Assembly: GCA_029266635.1 (NCBI GenBank)
Contig: JAQSWM010000001.1
Coordinates: 372,001-436,000, forward strand
Length of the DNA stretch: 64,000 nt
Direction of reading: 5' to 3'
Source: Sphingobacteriaceae bacterium
GTDB lineage: Bacteria; Bacteroidota; Bacteroidia; Sphingobacteriales; Sphingobacteriaceae
The position numbers were made by a program, and so were the translations under genes. Of the stretch, positions 17,706 through 25,836 are shown piece by piece (the stretch's first letter is position 1; each line of letters starts with the position of its first letter). A model generated the notes under the pieces. The model did not search any database. It saw only the letters and a program-made list of their open reading frames with translations, and was not told where the DNA came from.

Positions 17706-19496
17706 TTACCATCCTGGATTTTGAACTAGACCATACTTTAAATTGACTTCTGAAGGCGGAAGTGGGTGTAAATAGTACCAGTCGTAAAACGGCCGGTCTT
17801 CATACTTGTACTTGGTGTATGTGTATGTGTTATTGTTGAACTTCTTAACCTTTAAATCATAGATTGGCCCTTTAAAAACGTTTCCTAGTTTCCAGCGCTT
17901 AAGGTCGAAATAACGATACTCCTCAAAAGCAAACTCAATACCCCATTCGTCCTGTATTTTGCTTCTCATCACGTCTTTCGAAAGCCCGGCAGTTATGTTA
18001 GGCATCCCTGAGCGGTTTCGGATAATATTAATCCTGTTGTACACGCGGCTGTCGGGTGCAGTAAGGCTTTCGTTCATTGCCTCAGCATATATCATGTAGA
18101 GATCAGTAAGCCGCATCTGCGAACATATAGGCTGCCACGTTTTTTGAGTAATGGTTCTGTCCTCATATCCAAAAACGTGTTTTCTAACCTGGTGGGCCCA
18201 TTGTGAACTAGCCTTGCTGTTGCTATTGTTACCCGCCAACGAAGGCGTTTCATGCTCATAGAACTGAAAAAATGCGTTTGGATAAACCTCTTGCATATTA
18301 TACATCACTGACTGATTAAACCTGGGATCAAGGTTCTTATAGGGGAATGTTGGATCATTTGCAGGCGTAGTAATAACATTGTTCCAGTTTACGTAAGAGC
18401 CATCCTTATTTTGATATTTCTCCACCATGTTGAGGCTTACTAAATTCGATGAAAAGCCTCCTACAAAAGGAGTCCCCCGTGGATTCCAATAGGCCATACT
18501 TGGATTGCTGACTTGCATGGTAGCCCAAATCATCTCAGTGTTGCCTTGGCTAGGCCGGTACTGATAAGATATCGTATAATTCAAATTCGTATTAGGCGTA
18601 TTTACAAGTGCATAGCCATTTGACTCGCAGTATTTAATTGCATCGTCGGCGTATTTAGCCGCCGTCTCCCATCTCGCTGGGTCATAAGATCCAAGGCAGA
18701 TCAGCTTGTTGTTCGCTCCGAAATCCATGTAAGGCGTAGCGGTATTAAAGAGAGGGCTGGCGATCCACAATGCAGCTCTTGCTTTGAGCCCGTAAGCAAA
18801 TGCCTTGCTCAATCTCCCGAAATCGAGCCCATCGTAACGAGCGGCGAATTCTGGAACGGCGATAGCCTCGTCAAGCAATTTAATTATGTAACTATATACA
18901 TCAATAAGTGGCGCTCTTCCGATATTGATATCGTCCTTTGCAGGATCTAAACGTTTGGTTAAAAGCGGCACTCCCCCATAACGCTTCAATAACTGGAAGT
19001 ATTGAAAAGCAATCATAGTTTTTGCTTCGGCTTTGATCCGTTCCTTCTGGCCTGGCGGGGCGTCAGGAACCTCGTCGATTCGATCAAGCAACGTAAATCC
19101 TTTGCGTATGGTAAGGTAATGTTCTGGGTAGTTATCCTCACCGTAGTTAGTGTTCGACAACATTTCTGCCTGAACTGTGCCGAAATTAAATTTATGTGAA
19201 AAGTAATTGGCATTTAGCCGAAGGCTGCACCCAAAATCTGTGGCTGACTCAAGCAATGATCCGTTTAAACGGGTGGTTGGATTTGCGCTGGATGAAACAG
19301 AAAGTTGAAGGTAATAAGGCTTCAGAGCATACAGATCATTAACTAATTTTTGTGCGTTCTCATATTTTGTAAAAACGGAGTCCTCATTAAAAGATACCGA
19401 AAACGGCTGTCTTAGGAAGTCCTTTTTACACGAACCAAGCATCGCTGATACCGCAAGCAGTAAGGCAACTACTAACGGAAGTATATTTTTTTTCAT
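17706..19496 (-). CDS. SusD/RagB-family surface glycan-binding lipoprotein (first pair)
   Basis: 596 residues with a lipoprotein signal peptide ending MLGSC (Cys23), followed by KKDFLRQPFSVSFNEDSVF. SusD/TPR features are visible: AEAKTMIAFQYFQLLKRYGGVPL, RLSKAFAYGLKARAALWIASPL, MRLTDLYMIYAEAMNESL and the C-terminal WGIEFAFEEYRYFDLKRWK block with final HPLPPSEVNLKYGLVQNPGW. It starts 9 bases after the first SusC gene and is expected to work with that SusC as a lidded importer at the cell surface. It is long but within the normal SusD size range. Confidence 0.95.
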   Translation of the reverse strand: MKKNILPLVVALLLAVSAMLGSCKKDFLRQPFSVSFNEDSVFTKYENAQKLVNDLYALKPYYLQLSVSSSANPTTRLNGSLLESATDFGCSLRLNANYFSHKFNFGTVQAEMLSNTNYGEDNYPEHYLTIRKGFTLLDRIDEVPDAPPGQKERIKAEAKTMIAFQYFQLLKRYGGVPLLTKRLDPAKDDINIGRAPLIDVYSYIIKLLDEAIAVPEFAARYDGLDFGRLSKAFAYGLKARAALWIASPLFNTATPYMDFGANNKLICLGSYDPARWETAAKYADDAIKYCESNGYALVNTPNTNLNYTISYQYRPSQGNTEMIWATMQVSNPSMAYWNPRGTPFVGGFSSNLVSLNMVEKYQNKDGSYVNWNNVITTPANDPTFPYKNLDPRFNQSVMYNMQEVYPNAFFQFYEHETPSLAGNNSNSKASSQWAHQVRKHVFGYEDRTITQKTWQPICSQMRLTDLYMIYAEAMNESLTAPDSRVYNRINIIRNRSGMPNITAGLSKDVMRSKIQDEWGIEFAFEEYRYFDLKRWKLGNVFKGPIYDLKVKKFNNNTYTYTKYKYEDRPFYDWYYLHPLPPSEVNLKYGLVQNPGW

Positions 19497-19505
19497 AATC
19501 TTATA

Positions 19506-22500
19506 CTAAAATTGAACGTTTAAGCCGGCGTTAAATATTTTAAGCTGCGGATACGAAAAGCTATTGGAAGCTTGCTGCTCCGGATCAACCAACTTGAGTT
19601 TGTCCCAGGTTAGCAGATTCTGGCCGCTTACATAAAACCGGGCACTGTTTATACCCACCTTTTTGAGGAATGAATTATTAAACTTGTATCCAAGCTCAAC
19701 ATTCTTAAGCCTTAGGTATGATGCATCCCGCATCCACAAAGTAGAATTTGTGTAATTGCTTGCATTACCATAAGTAGCGGTTAACTTAGGAAGAGTTGCG
19801 TTTGCGGCATTTTCAGGAGTCCAGCGTTGTTGCATAACGTTGGCAAGGGTAGTTCCATATTGATTCGCCGGCCTCTGCATATAACCACTAAGCACCCGGC
19901 TAACATTTTCAGCTCCCTGGAACAAAACACTAAAATCGATTCCCTTAAATGACAGCCCAAACGAAGTACCGTAATTTATTTCAGGGTAAGTCGGATCTCC
20001 GATAGGCAAAAAGTCGTTTTCATCGATTTTTCCGTCTCCGTTGCTGTCTTGATACTTTACATCACCCGGGGTTGATCTTGCGGCATACTGTAATGGCCAT
20101 GCATCTGCCTCAGCCTGGGTATTGAAAAACCCGAGAGCTGTCAATCCATAGGTTTGATTTAATGAATTCCCTAGCTGATTTTGAGGCGATTCCGGTGTGC
20201 CGTTTTCTATTACCCTGTTGCGGGCGAAGGTGTAATTGCCGTTTATATAATAACTTACATTGCCGATCTTACTATCCCAACCCAACTCGATCTCATATCC
20301 TTTATTTCTGATCCGTGCAATATTATAAACATCCTGAAGGGCGGCGGCCACATGAGCTATAGAAGGCTTTTGATATAGGATATTATTTCTATAATCCAGA
20401 AAGTAATCAAGTTTCAAACTTAGCTGGCTGTTAAAGAATGTCGATTCCAGACCGAAATTCTGCTTAATTGCTTTCTCCCAGGTAATATCAGGATTTCCCA
20501 GCTGACCCTCAACCACACCCTGATATTGTTTAAATTCCTCTCCAAGTTGTGCCCGGTTATTGATGAAAGTATATTCAGAAGGGAAGTACATGAACCTTTG
20601 GTAGATATTATTCCCATCTATCAGTTTATCATTTCCTGTTTCCCCATATGATGCCCTGAACTTCAGTAAAGACAGCCAATCGCTTCCGCCAAGTTGTTTG
20701 ATTACCCAAGGCTCGCGTGTAACGTTCCATCCAGCAGAAATCGCGGGAAAAGTGCCATATCTTTTGCCTTTAGGAAAGTTCTCCGATCCGTTTCTTCCAA
20801 CGGAAGCCTCAAGCAGGTAACGGCTATCATAATTGTAGGTTACTCTTCCAACCACGCCAAGGTAACCTATCGGTACATCCGGGTATTCAACATCATATCT
20901 TGAACTTGACGGCCAGAATTGCTTGTTCTGGTTATAGAGCACTAAAGCACCAACATTATGTTTTTGAAAGGCACGGTTGTACTGTAAAGCGCTTTCAAAA
21001 TAGTTCCTTTTTGACCTGCTATCGAACGTTTGGCTACCCACGCCTCCAATAGACTGGTCTGCTAGTGGCTGCAGCACAAGTGTCTCAACTCCATTGATCA
21101 CGGTTTTTATAGGAGCATAAGTAGCTCTTGTTACATTCTTGCCAATTAAAGTTCTATAATCGGAGTCAAATCCCAGTTTTGAACGGAACGATAAGCCTTT
21201 CAAGACGAAATCCAACTTTTGATTTAAATCTGCGGTTACGTTAAACTGGTTTACAAAACGCTCGTCGTAGCCCTCGGAGATCGCCGGGAGCGGATTTCGG
21301 CCTGTTATCGTATTGTTGATGATAATCTTGTCGCCTATCAGCCCCGGGGTTATCAATGAGGGCGTACTTTGAATTCCACTAAATGGATTTCCTGCAGTAT
21401 GGTATTTATCGGAATAGCCGCCAAGTGAAATACCGAAAACAGTTGACTTAGAGAGGTTAAAATCTACATTCGAGCGGAAGTTGTATCGCTTATATGTAGT
21501 GTTATTGCTATAGCCGAATTGTCTGTTAAACTCCTTCCATAATCCATCCTGATCCACATAACCTGCCGATATAAAGTATTTCGCTAATTGGCCACCTCCG
21601 TTAACAGTCAACGAACTTTTAGACTGTGGAGCCGTTTTCTTCATCATAAAATCGAACCAGTCTATATCCGGATGAAAAATGGGATCGCTGCCGTCGGCGT
21701 ATTGCTCGATATCTTTTGCTGTAAATAATGGCGTTTGATTTGGATTATCGTTATATAATGCTTCGTTATACAATACTGCATAATCGTGAGCATTGGCAAA
21801 CTCAGGCATACGTGTAGGAGTCTGAAGTGCCAGATTAGTATTAAAACTTACATTTGCCCTTCCACTTTTTCCACGCTTTGTAGTAACCAATATTACCCCG
21901 TTTGCACCTCTGATACCATAAACTGCCGTGGTGGAAGCATCTTTCAAAACGGTGATATTATCAACCTCTTCGGCGTTAATGCTGTTGAATGGACGCTCAA
22001 TACCATCAACTAACACCAGCGGTTCATTATTTGCGTCAAAGGTGCTCGACCCCCGAATACGGATGCTCACCGCATCATTTCCCGGCTGCCCTGTGCTCTG
22101 CTGGGCCAAAAGCCCCGGGGTACGCCCCACTAAGGCTTGCGCTAGATTCACATTTGGCGATTTAGCAAGCTCCTCGCCTTTTACAGTAGACAACGCACCT
22201 GTAACTGAAATCTTTTTCTGAGTTCCGTAGGCAACCACAACTACTTCTTCTAATGATTCCGAACTTGGCTTCAAAGAAACATTGATTACGCTCCGGTTAT
22301 TTATAGGCTGTTCGATGGTTTGATATCCAACAAATGAAAACACCAGCACTTCTGAGCCGCTTATGCCACTTATCGAATAATTTCCCGATACGTCAGTAAC
22401 GGTACCTTGAACCTTGCCCTTTACTTTGATGCTAACCCCCGGCAATGGGAGCTGTTCGTCGTCAAGTACCTGTCCCTTGACACTGATCGCATTTTGCGCT

Positions 22501-22574
22501 CGTAGATCTAAAGCTATGAGCTGACATAATACAATAACAATACAGGCTCGTACGATGTAAAAATTTATGTTCAT
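19506..22574 (-). CDS. SusC/RagA-family TonB-linked outer-membrane transporter (first pair)
   Basis: About 1022 residues from the ATG at 22574; the frame could open two codons earlier at a TTG, but the ATG starts the signal peptide MNINFYIVRACIVIVLCQ. Domains in order: signal peptide ending LRAQ, carboxypeptidase-regulatory-like domain (GVSIKVKGKVQGTVTDVSG), TonB-box-like EEVVVVAYGTQKK, plug (EPLVLVDGIERPF, NITVLKDASTTAVYGIRGANG) and beta barrel ending in NAGLNVQF. Family knowledge: it imports oligosaccharides into the periplasm using TonB energy with SusD. It lies 9 bases before the first SusD gene; the 490-base space upstream probably contains its own promoter. Confidence 0.96.
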   Translation of the reverse strand: MNINFYIVRACIVIVLCQLIALDLRAQNAISVKGQVLDDEQLPLPGVSIKVKGKVQGTVTDVSGNYSISGISGSEVLVFSFVGYQTIEQPINNRSVINVSLKPSSESLEEVVVVAYGTQKKISVTGALSTVKGEELAKSPNVNLAQALVGRTPGLLAQQSTGQPGNDAVSIRIRGSSTFDANNEPLVLVDGIERPFNSINAEEVDNITVLKDASTTAVYGIRGANGVILVTTKRGKSGRANVSFNTNLALQTPTRMPEFANAHDYAVLYNEALYNDNPNQTPLFTAKDIEQYADGSDPIFHPDIDWFDFMMKKTAPQSKSSLTVNGGGQLAKYFISAGYVDQDGLWKEFNRQFGYSNNTTYKRYNFRSNVDFNLSKSTVFGISLGGYSDKYHTAGNPFSGIQSTPSLITPGLIGDKIIINNTITGRNPLPAISEGYDERFVNQFNVTADLNQKLDFVLKGLSFRSKLGFDSDYRTLIGKNVTRATYAPIKTVINGVETLVLQPLADQSIGGVGSQTFDSRSKRNYFESALQYNRAFQKHNVGALVLYNQNKQFWPSSSRYDVEYPDVPIGYLGVVGRVTYNYDSRYLLEASVGRNGSENFPKGKRYGTFPAISAGWNVTREPWVIKQLGGSDWLSLLKFRASYGETGNDKLIDGNNIYQRFMYFPSEYTFINNRAQLGEEFKQYQGVVEGQLGNPDITWEKAIKQNFGLESTFFNSQLSLKLDYFLDYRNNILYQKPSIAHVAAALQDVYNIARIRNKGYEIELGWDSKIGNVSYYINGNYTFARNRVIENGTPESPQNQLGNSLNQTYGLTALGFFNTQAEADAWPLQYAARSTPGDVKYQDSNGDGKIDENDFLPIGDPTYPEINYGTSFGLSFKGIDFSVLFQGAENVSRVLSGYMQRPANQYGTTLANVMQQRWTPENAANATLPKLTATYGNASNYTNSTLWMRDASYLRLKNVELGYKFNNSFLKKVGINSARFYVSGQNLLTWDKLKLVDPEQQASNSFSYPQLKIFNAGLNVQF

Positions 22575-22919
22575 AATCAATTATTGGTTAGTTACGCAAC
22601 AACATAGGTATTGGTCCAGCAGGCTGAAGCAAAGGCCTGGCATTGCGTAGAGTGTATCGATTAAATTAGCTTCTTAAAATTTGAGTATCTGTAAGTCAAA
22701 CTTGAGAAGGCTGGCATTTAGGTTATCTATATCGCAGGAAAGCGGGGGTTTGTCATGACTATCGGACCAGTGCCGATACAATACAGAGTTAGGAAGATGA
22801 GAACGAGACTTGGGATGCCTGGCAATGAAATTTTTGAGCATAAGTTTAGGATTTAATTGGTATTGGCTAAAGTATATCGCTGGGCGGGCGGGTCTCAGAA
22901 AAAGAGCAGGATTTTTTTT

Positions 22920-22952
22920 CCGGGAGCCGTCCCATACGCCGGGAACCGTCCC
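22920..22952. repeat. Two tandem CCGGGARCCGTCCC palindromic repeats
   Basis: Two 14-base copies, at 22920-22933 (G in the variable position) and 22939-22952 (A), lie 19 bases apart, close to two helical turns. Each is itself a GGGA-N4-TCCC inverted repeat. On the leftward strand they are followed by a run of A rather than T, so they are not an intrinsic terminator for the upstream gene. They could be a tandem operator or an RNA hairpin pair in the susC leader. Confidence 0.55.
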
Positions 22953-23037
22953 GAAAAACCGGCATGCTATACAATAGAAATCAGGAGCCATAGTTTGGGA
23001 CAGGTTCATGCATAATTTATTGATAGTGATTTGTTTA

Positions 23038-23045
23038 AAGCGCTT
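23038..23045. promoter_or_regulatory. AAGCGCTT palindrome, weak candidate LacI-type operator
   Basis: A perfect 8-base palindrome with TT and GAA flanks resembles LacI-family sites, which have a central CG step. It shares CGCTTG with the stronger candidate sites at 25510, 25591 and 25801. It is isolated, short, and about 460 bases from the susC start, so the call is weak. Confidence 0.3.
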
Positions 23046-23066
23046 GAACGTGGCGAATTATCCCGA

Positions 23067-25463
23067 TCATAGCAACTCAAAAAATTCTATTTCTGGCTTT
23101 ATTGGATATTTCTTCCCGTTTACAAGAACATTCTTAATTCCGTCTATCGGAGGAATATGAAGAATAATCCGTTCGGGTTTTTGATGGAAACTGGACTTGT
23201 AATCAATATCTAAATCTTTTCCATCTTTACTAAGTTGCCACCGCAACGTTAAAGGCCCGTACGCTGTAGGCATATTCTCAAACTTTGTTTCTTTATCCTT
23301 AGATATCCATGCCAGCGGACAGATTCGTAAAAGATGTAATTCCTTATCAGCAATAATGTCATCCACAACAGCCAGCCTGGTCATGTAAAAAGGCATGTCT
23401 GCGTGAGTGATACGCCCGGTGATGCCGCCCCGAGACTCGCAAAGCGTTTTGGTCTGCCGTGATACGGCGCCCGCATACTGGCTGTACATACCTTCGAGGA
23501 AATGATAGCGGTCCCCGGTCTGATGACTGATAAAATTATTCCAACTATATCCCGGAATGCAGCTGGACATTTCGTGCCGGAGAAATGGAACCTGGTTGTA
23601 CGATGCTCCAAACCGTGCAAAATGTTGGGGCGGGCCTTCTCTGAACCATTTTAAGGCCGACTGCATAAGAGGATCGTTGGCATCCATTAATCCTGCAAAA
23701 ACCAGGATCATTGGTCCCGTATCCAGGTAAAATCCATGACGTGCAGACTCCTCTACAAAGCCGTGAAGGCTGGAGGGAATGAAATGATGTACTTGGCCAG
23801 CGCTGTCAACCCACGTATCAGTCTTAGATGCTGCGAGGCGAAATGCCTTAACAAATGTTTGTTTGTAATCCTCAGCTTCCTTCGTGAACTCATCTGCTCG
23901 TGGATCATTGATTTGGCGCAGGAACCTCGCGGCTGTAGCAAGTCCCTTATAATTCCAGCCATCGTTCCACACCCCCTGGGTCTGGTCGGGCTTGTCTGAA
24001 TATCTGGCGGGCGGCAAAATGCCTTCCACACCACCATGACCTTTGATTTTCCGTGCTGCCTGGATAAACTCACATGCTTTTATCACAACAGGAAGATAAC
24101 GCCTCTTTTCTTCTGGATTATCGATTAACAGGGCGTGATTGGCGATGGCGAACAACAACGACCCATGGTCTGCCATCCAATCAATAGATGTAAAAGCCGC
24201 CGGCGAACCTAAAAATCCTGGATGTTTTTCAATGAATGTGCTAGGTGGCTTAGCCGTGCCCTGCGCTTCTATAAACGGCTCAAGATATTGGGCGGCCAGC
24301 TCATGATAGCCAAGCGGATCTAAAAACATAGAAACGAGTTTGCCCGTTGGAGTGGCCCAGGCAGCGACATACTGAAGTGAGCCACTGAGCGACATATTTC
24401 TCCCTTTTTCAGGAACCCGCTCTGAGATAACTTCCGAGAAGCGCTCGAACTGATATAATGTATTATTGATCTCCGGTTCAGGAACCTGAATAGTTGCTGC
24501 AGTAGCTGGGCGCTGTGACCAAAATGGTTCCGATTCACTTAATGCCTTATCATACCCTAACGCTAACTCCCTATCCGCAATAGATTTATCTGTTGGCAGC
24601 ATCGGCAGTAATATGTCGACGTGCGCTCCGGCGTTTGCATTCAGTGTGATTGTAAGTAGCGGGTCTTTCTCTTTATCATTTCCTTCTAAAAAAACTGTCT
24701 CAACATCAGCCCCGGGCGCAACAGCCAACCTCACCTTACCATCTGGCTCCAAAATCCTCAACCCAGACTCTTTGTCGTACTTGCCAGCGTTTAAATGCCG
24801 GGGGTATTTCGCCTTATCAAACTCCATACGGATATTCGACCGAACAAACATCTTCGCATAGACATGCGGAGCATTAAATTTCAGTGAAAAACTATATTTC
24901 TTTGGCTTGGGGATGCCGGGCATTGTTTCATGCACCGATAGCCTCACCCACGCAAACAGAGGCTCAGTGCCTGTTTTTACATCTGTGCTTCCGGGTACGT
25001 GAGCGAATACATTTTCCCTCAATAGCAGCCCATCCTTCGACCACTCAGTCCATAACACCGGAGTTTTATTTTCGGTCCAGCCCTGTTTGGTACTATGGTC
25101 ATCAACAAGGCTAATGGGCACAGACCTCCGGGAATCCAAAGTTTTGGCTGATGCAACGGCATACGGCTCAACGTTGAGTTGCAGCCCCTGCCCCACCCAT
25201 TCTTTGGCAGTTTTGCTTAAAGATGGGTCGGCATAAATTGTACCGTCGAAAAACACGTTATAACGGAAGCGATGGTGTTTCCAGCCAACAGGGGTCCAAT
25301 AATCTGTCAGGTCTGGCCACCACTGCTCTGCTAACAGCATATTTGGCTCGGAAAAGGTTCTCCCTTGCACCGGCACTTTCTCAAGAGCTCCGGGCTGCAC
25401 AGTTACGCAACCAGCAATGAAAATAGCTACTGTAGCTAATACAAAAGATTTATCTATTCCCAT
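23067..25463 (-). CDS. Lipoprotein with predicted six-hairpin glycosidase-like catalytic domain
   Basis: 798 residues with a lipoprotein signal peptide ending IFIAGC (Cys19). The N-terminal half is beta-rich (LTDYWTPVGWKHHRFRYNVFFDGTI, LFAWVRLSVHETMPG). From about residue 340 a helical region has toroid features: GSLQYVAAWATPTGKLVSM, GYHELAAQYLEPFIEAQG, SIDWMADHGSLLFAIANHALL, QGVWNDGWNYKGLATAARFL and LRHEMSSCIPGYSWNNF. The acidic residues in DWMADHG and WNDGWNY are candidate catalytic or substrate-binding positions. I cannot assign a GH family. As the gene nearest the regulator and transcribed toward the SusC/D pairs, it is probably a surface-exposed enzyme making the first cuts. Function is inferred from fold style and location. 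Confidence 0.75.
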   Translation of the reverse strand: MGIDKSFVLATVAIFIAGCVTVQPGALEKVPVQGRTFSEPNMLLAEQWWPDLTDYWTPVGWKHHRFRYNVFFDGTIYADPSLSKTAKEWVGQGLQLNVEPYAVASAKTLDSRRSVPISLVDDHSTKQGWTENKTPVLWTEWSKDGLLLRENVFAHVPGSTDVKTGTEPLFAWVRLSVHETMPGIPKPKKYSFSLKFNAPHVYAKMFVRSNIRMEFDKAKYPRHLNAGKYDKESGLRILEPDGKVRLAVAPGADVETVFLEGNDKEKDPLLTITLNANAGAHVDILLPMLPTDKSIADRELALGYDKALSESEPFWSQRPATAATIQVPEPEINNTLYQFERFSEVISERVPEKGRNMSLSGSLQYVAAWATPTGKLVSMFLDPLGYHELAAQYLEPFIEAQGTAKPPSTFIEKHPGFLGSPAAFTSIDWMADHGSLLFAIANHALLIDNPEEKRRYLPVVIKACEFIQAARKIKGHGGVEGILPPARYSDKPDQTQGVWNDGWNYKGLATAARFLRQINDPRADEFTKEAEDYKQTFVKAFRLAASKTDTWVDSAGQVHHFIPSSLHGFVEESARHGFYLDTGPMILVFAGLMDANDPLMQSALKWFREGPPQHFARFGASYNQVPFLRHEMSSCIPGYSWNNFISHQTGDRYHFLEGMYSQYAGAVSRQTKTLCESRGGITGRITHADMPFYMTRLAVVDDIIADKELHLLRICPLAWISKDKETKFENMPTAYGPLTLRWQLSKDGKDLDIDYKSSFHQKPERIILHIPPIDGIKNVLVNGKKYPIKPEIEFFELL

Positions 25464-25507
25464 TTAAAGGACTTGCTCGGGTCTCGTTTGAAGCATAAAA
25501 TGAAGCT

Positions 25508-25520
25508 GCATCGCTTGCAT
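25508..25520. promoter_or_regulatory. Candidate LacI-type operator (half-site quality)
   Basis: GCATCGCTTGCAT matches the right half of the neighbouring sites (ATCGCTTGC shared with the complement of 25591-25602) but is not a good palindrome. It lies about 45 bases upstream of the leftward lipoprotein start, a position where a bound repressor could block transcription. Confidence 0.35.
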
Positions 25521-25582
25521 TTCATTCACTAAATTAGGTTCTACAAATGTCATAACCACACATTTACAACCAGAGAAAAGAC

Positions 25583-25610
25583 GATTTTCTATCGCAAGCG
25601 ATTGAAAACG
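25583..25610. promoter_or_regulatory. Candidate LacI-type operator
   Basis: Arms ATCGC and GCGAT surround a two-base centre at 25591-25602. The symmetry extends imperfectly outward through TTTTC and GAAAA. It shares the 12-base string CTATCGCAAGCG with the complement of the operator at 25801-25821. Confidence 0.55.
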
Positions 25611-25800
25611 ACGTGGCAGATAGATTAGCAGCCTCACATAATGCCGATAGTTTAAAGAATTCAAGATGCCGACATATAAATCAGATAGGAATAAGATAGA
25701 TAGGAAGTACCTCTTTATTATTTGTATCCTGATAAATGCCGTTAAAAGCTTACATTAGAAGTTCGCCTGGATGTTTTCACATGGCAGGCGTTCTTTTCAA

Positions 25801-25821
25801 CTATCGCAACGCTTGCGATAG
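25801..25821. promoter_or_regulatory. Perfect palindrome, probable operator of the LacI-type regulator
   Basis: CTATCGCAA and TTGCGATAG form perfect 9-base arms around a 3-base centre (CGC). The site ends 15 bases before the ATG of the regulator at 25837, the position expected for autoregulation. Size, symmetry and the central CG are typical of LacI-family operators. Confidence 0.65.
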
Positions 25822-25836
25822 CTAACAGGTTTATTT

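Larger units (their letters stand above)
22581..23066. other. Long intergenic region upstream of the first susC gene
   Basis: About 490 bases without a credible gene. I see a tandem GGGARCCGTCCC repeat (22920-22952), a degenerate third copy near 22997, a GC-rich patch next to a run of eight T (22912-22919), and an AAGCGCTT palindrome at 23038-23045 that resembles LacI-family operators. No perfect TAnnTTTG box was found on the leftward strand. The region probably holds the promoter of the SusC/SusD block, but the promoter itself is not identified. Confidence 0.5.
25464..25836. promoter_or_regulatory. Divergent control region between the PUL head and its LacI-type regulator
   Basis: 373 bases between two divergent starts, with no credible gene. 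Three operator-like sites share the core CGCTTG or its complement CAAGCG: 25508-25520, 25589-25610 and 25801-25821. The first two lie on the side of the leftward lipoprotein gene, the last just before the regulator ATG. No perfect Bacteroidota -7 box was found for either direction. Confidence 0.6.

Noticed and set aside
22572-22580. Earlier TTG start of the first SusC gene
   Set aside because: The ATG two codons later begins a normal signal peptide; there is no support for the TTG.
22674-23009. A 111-codon leftward frame in the susC upstream region
   Set aside because: It has an odd composition rich in R, P and F, no recognisable domain, and runs over the palindromic repeats, which look regulatory. 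No sign of translation; treated as a chance frame.
25464-25664. 66-codon leftward frame before the PUL lipoprotein
   Set aside because: No family signs, and it spans two operator-like sites; treated as intergenic.
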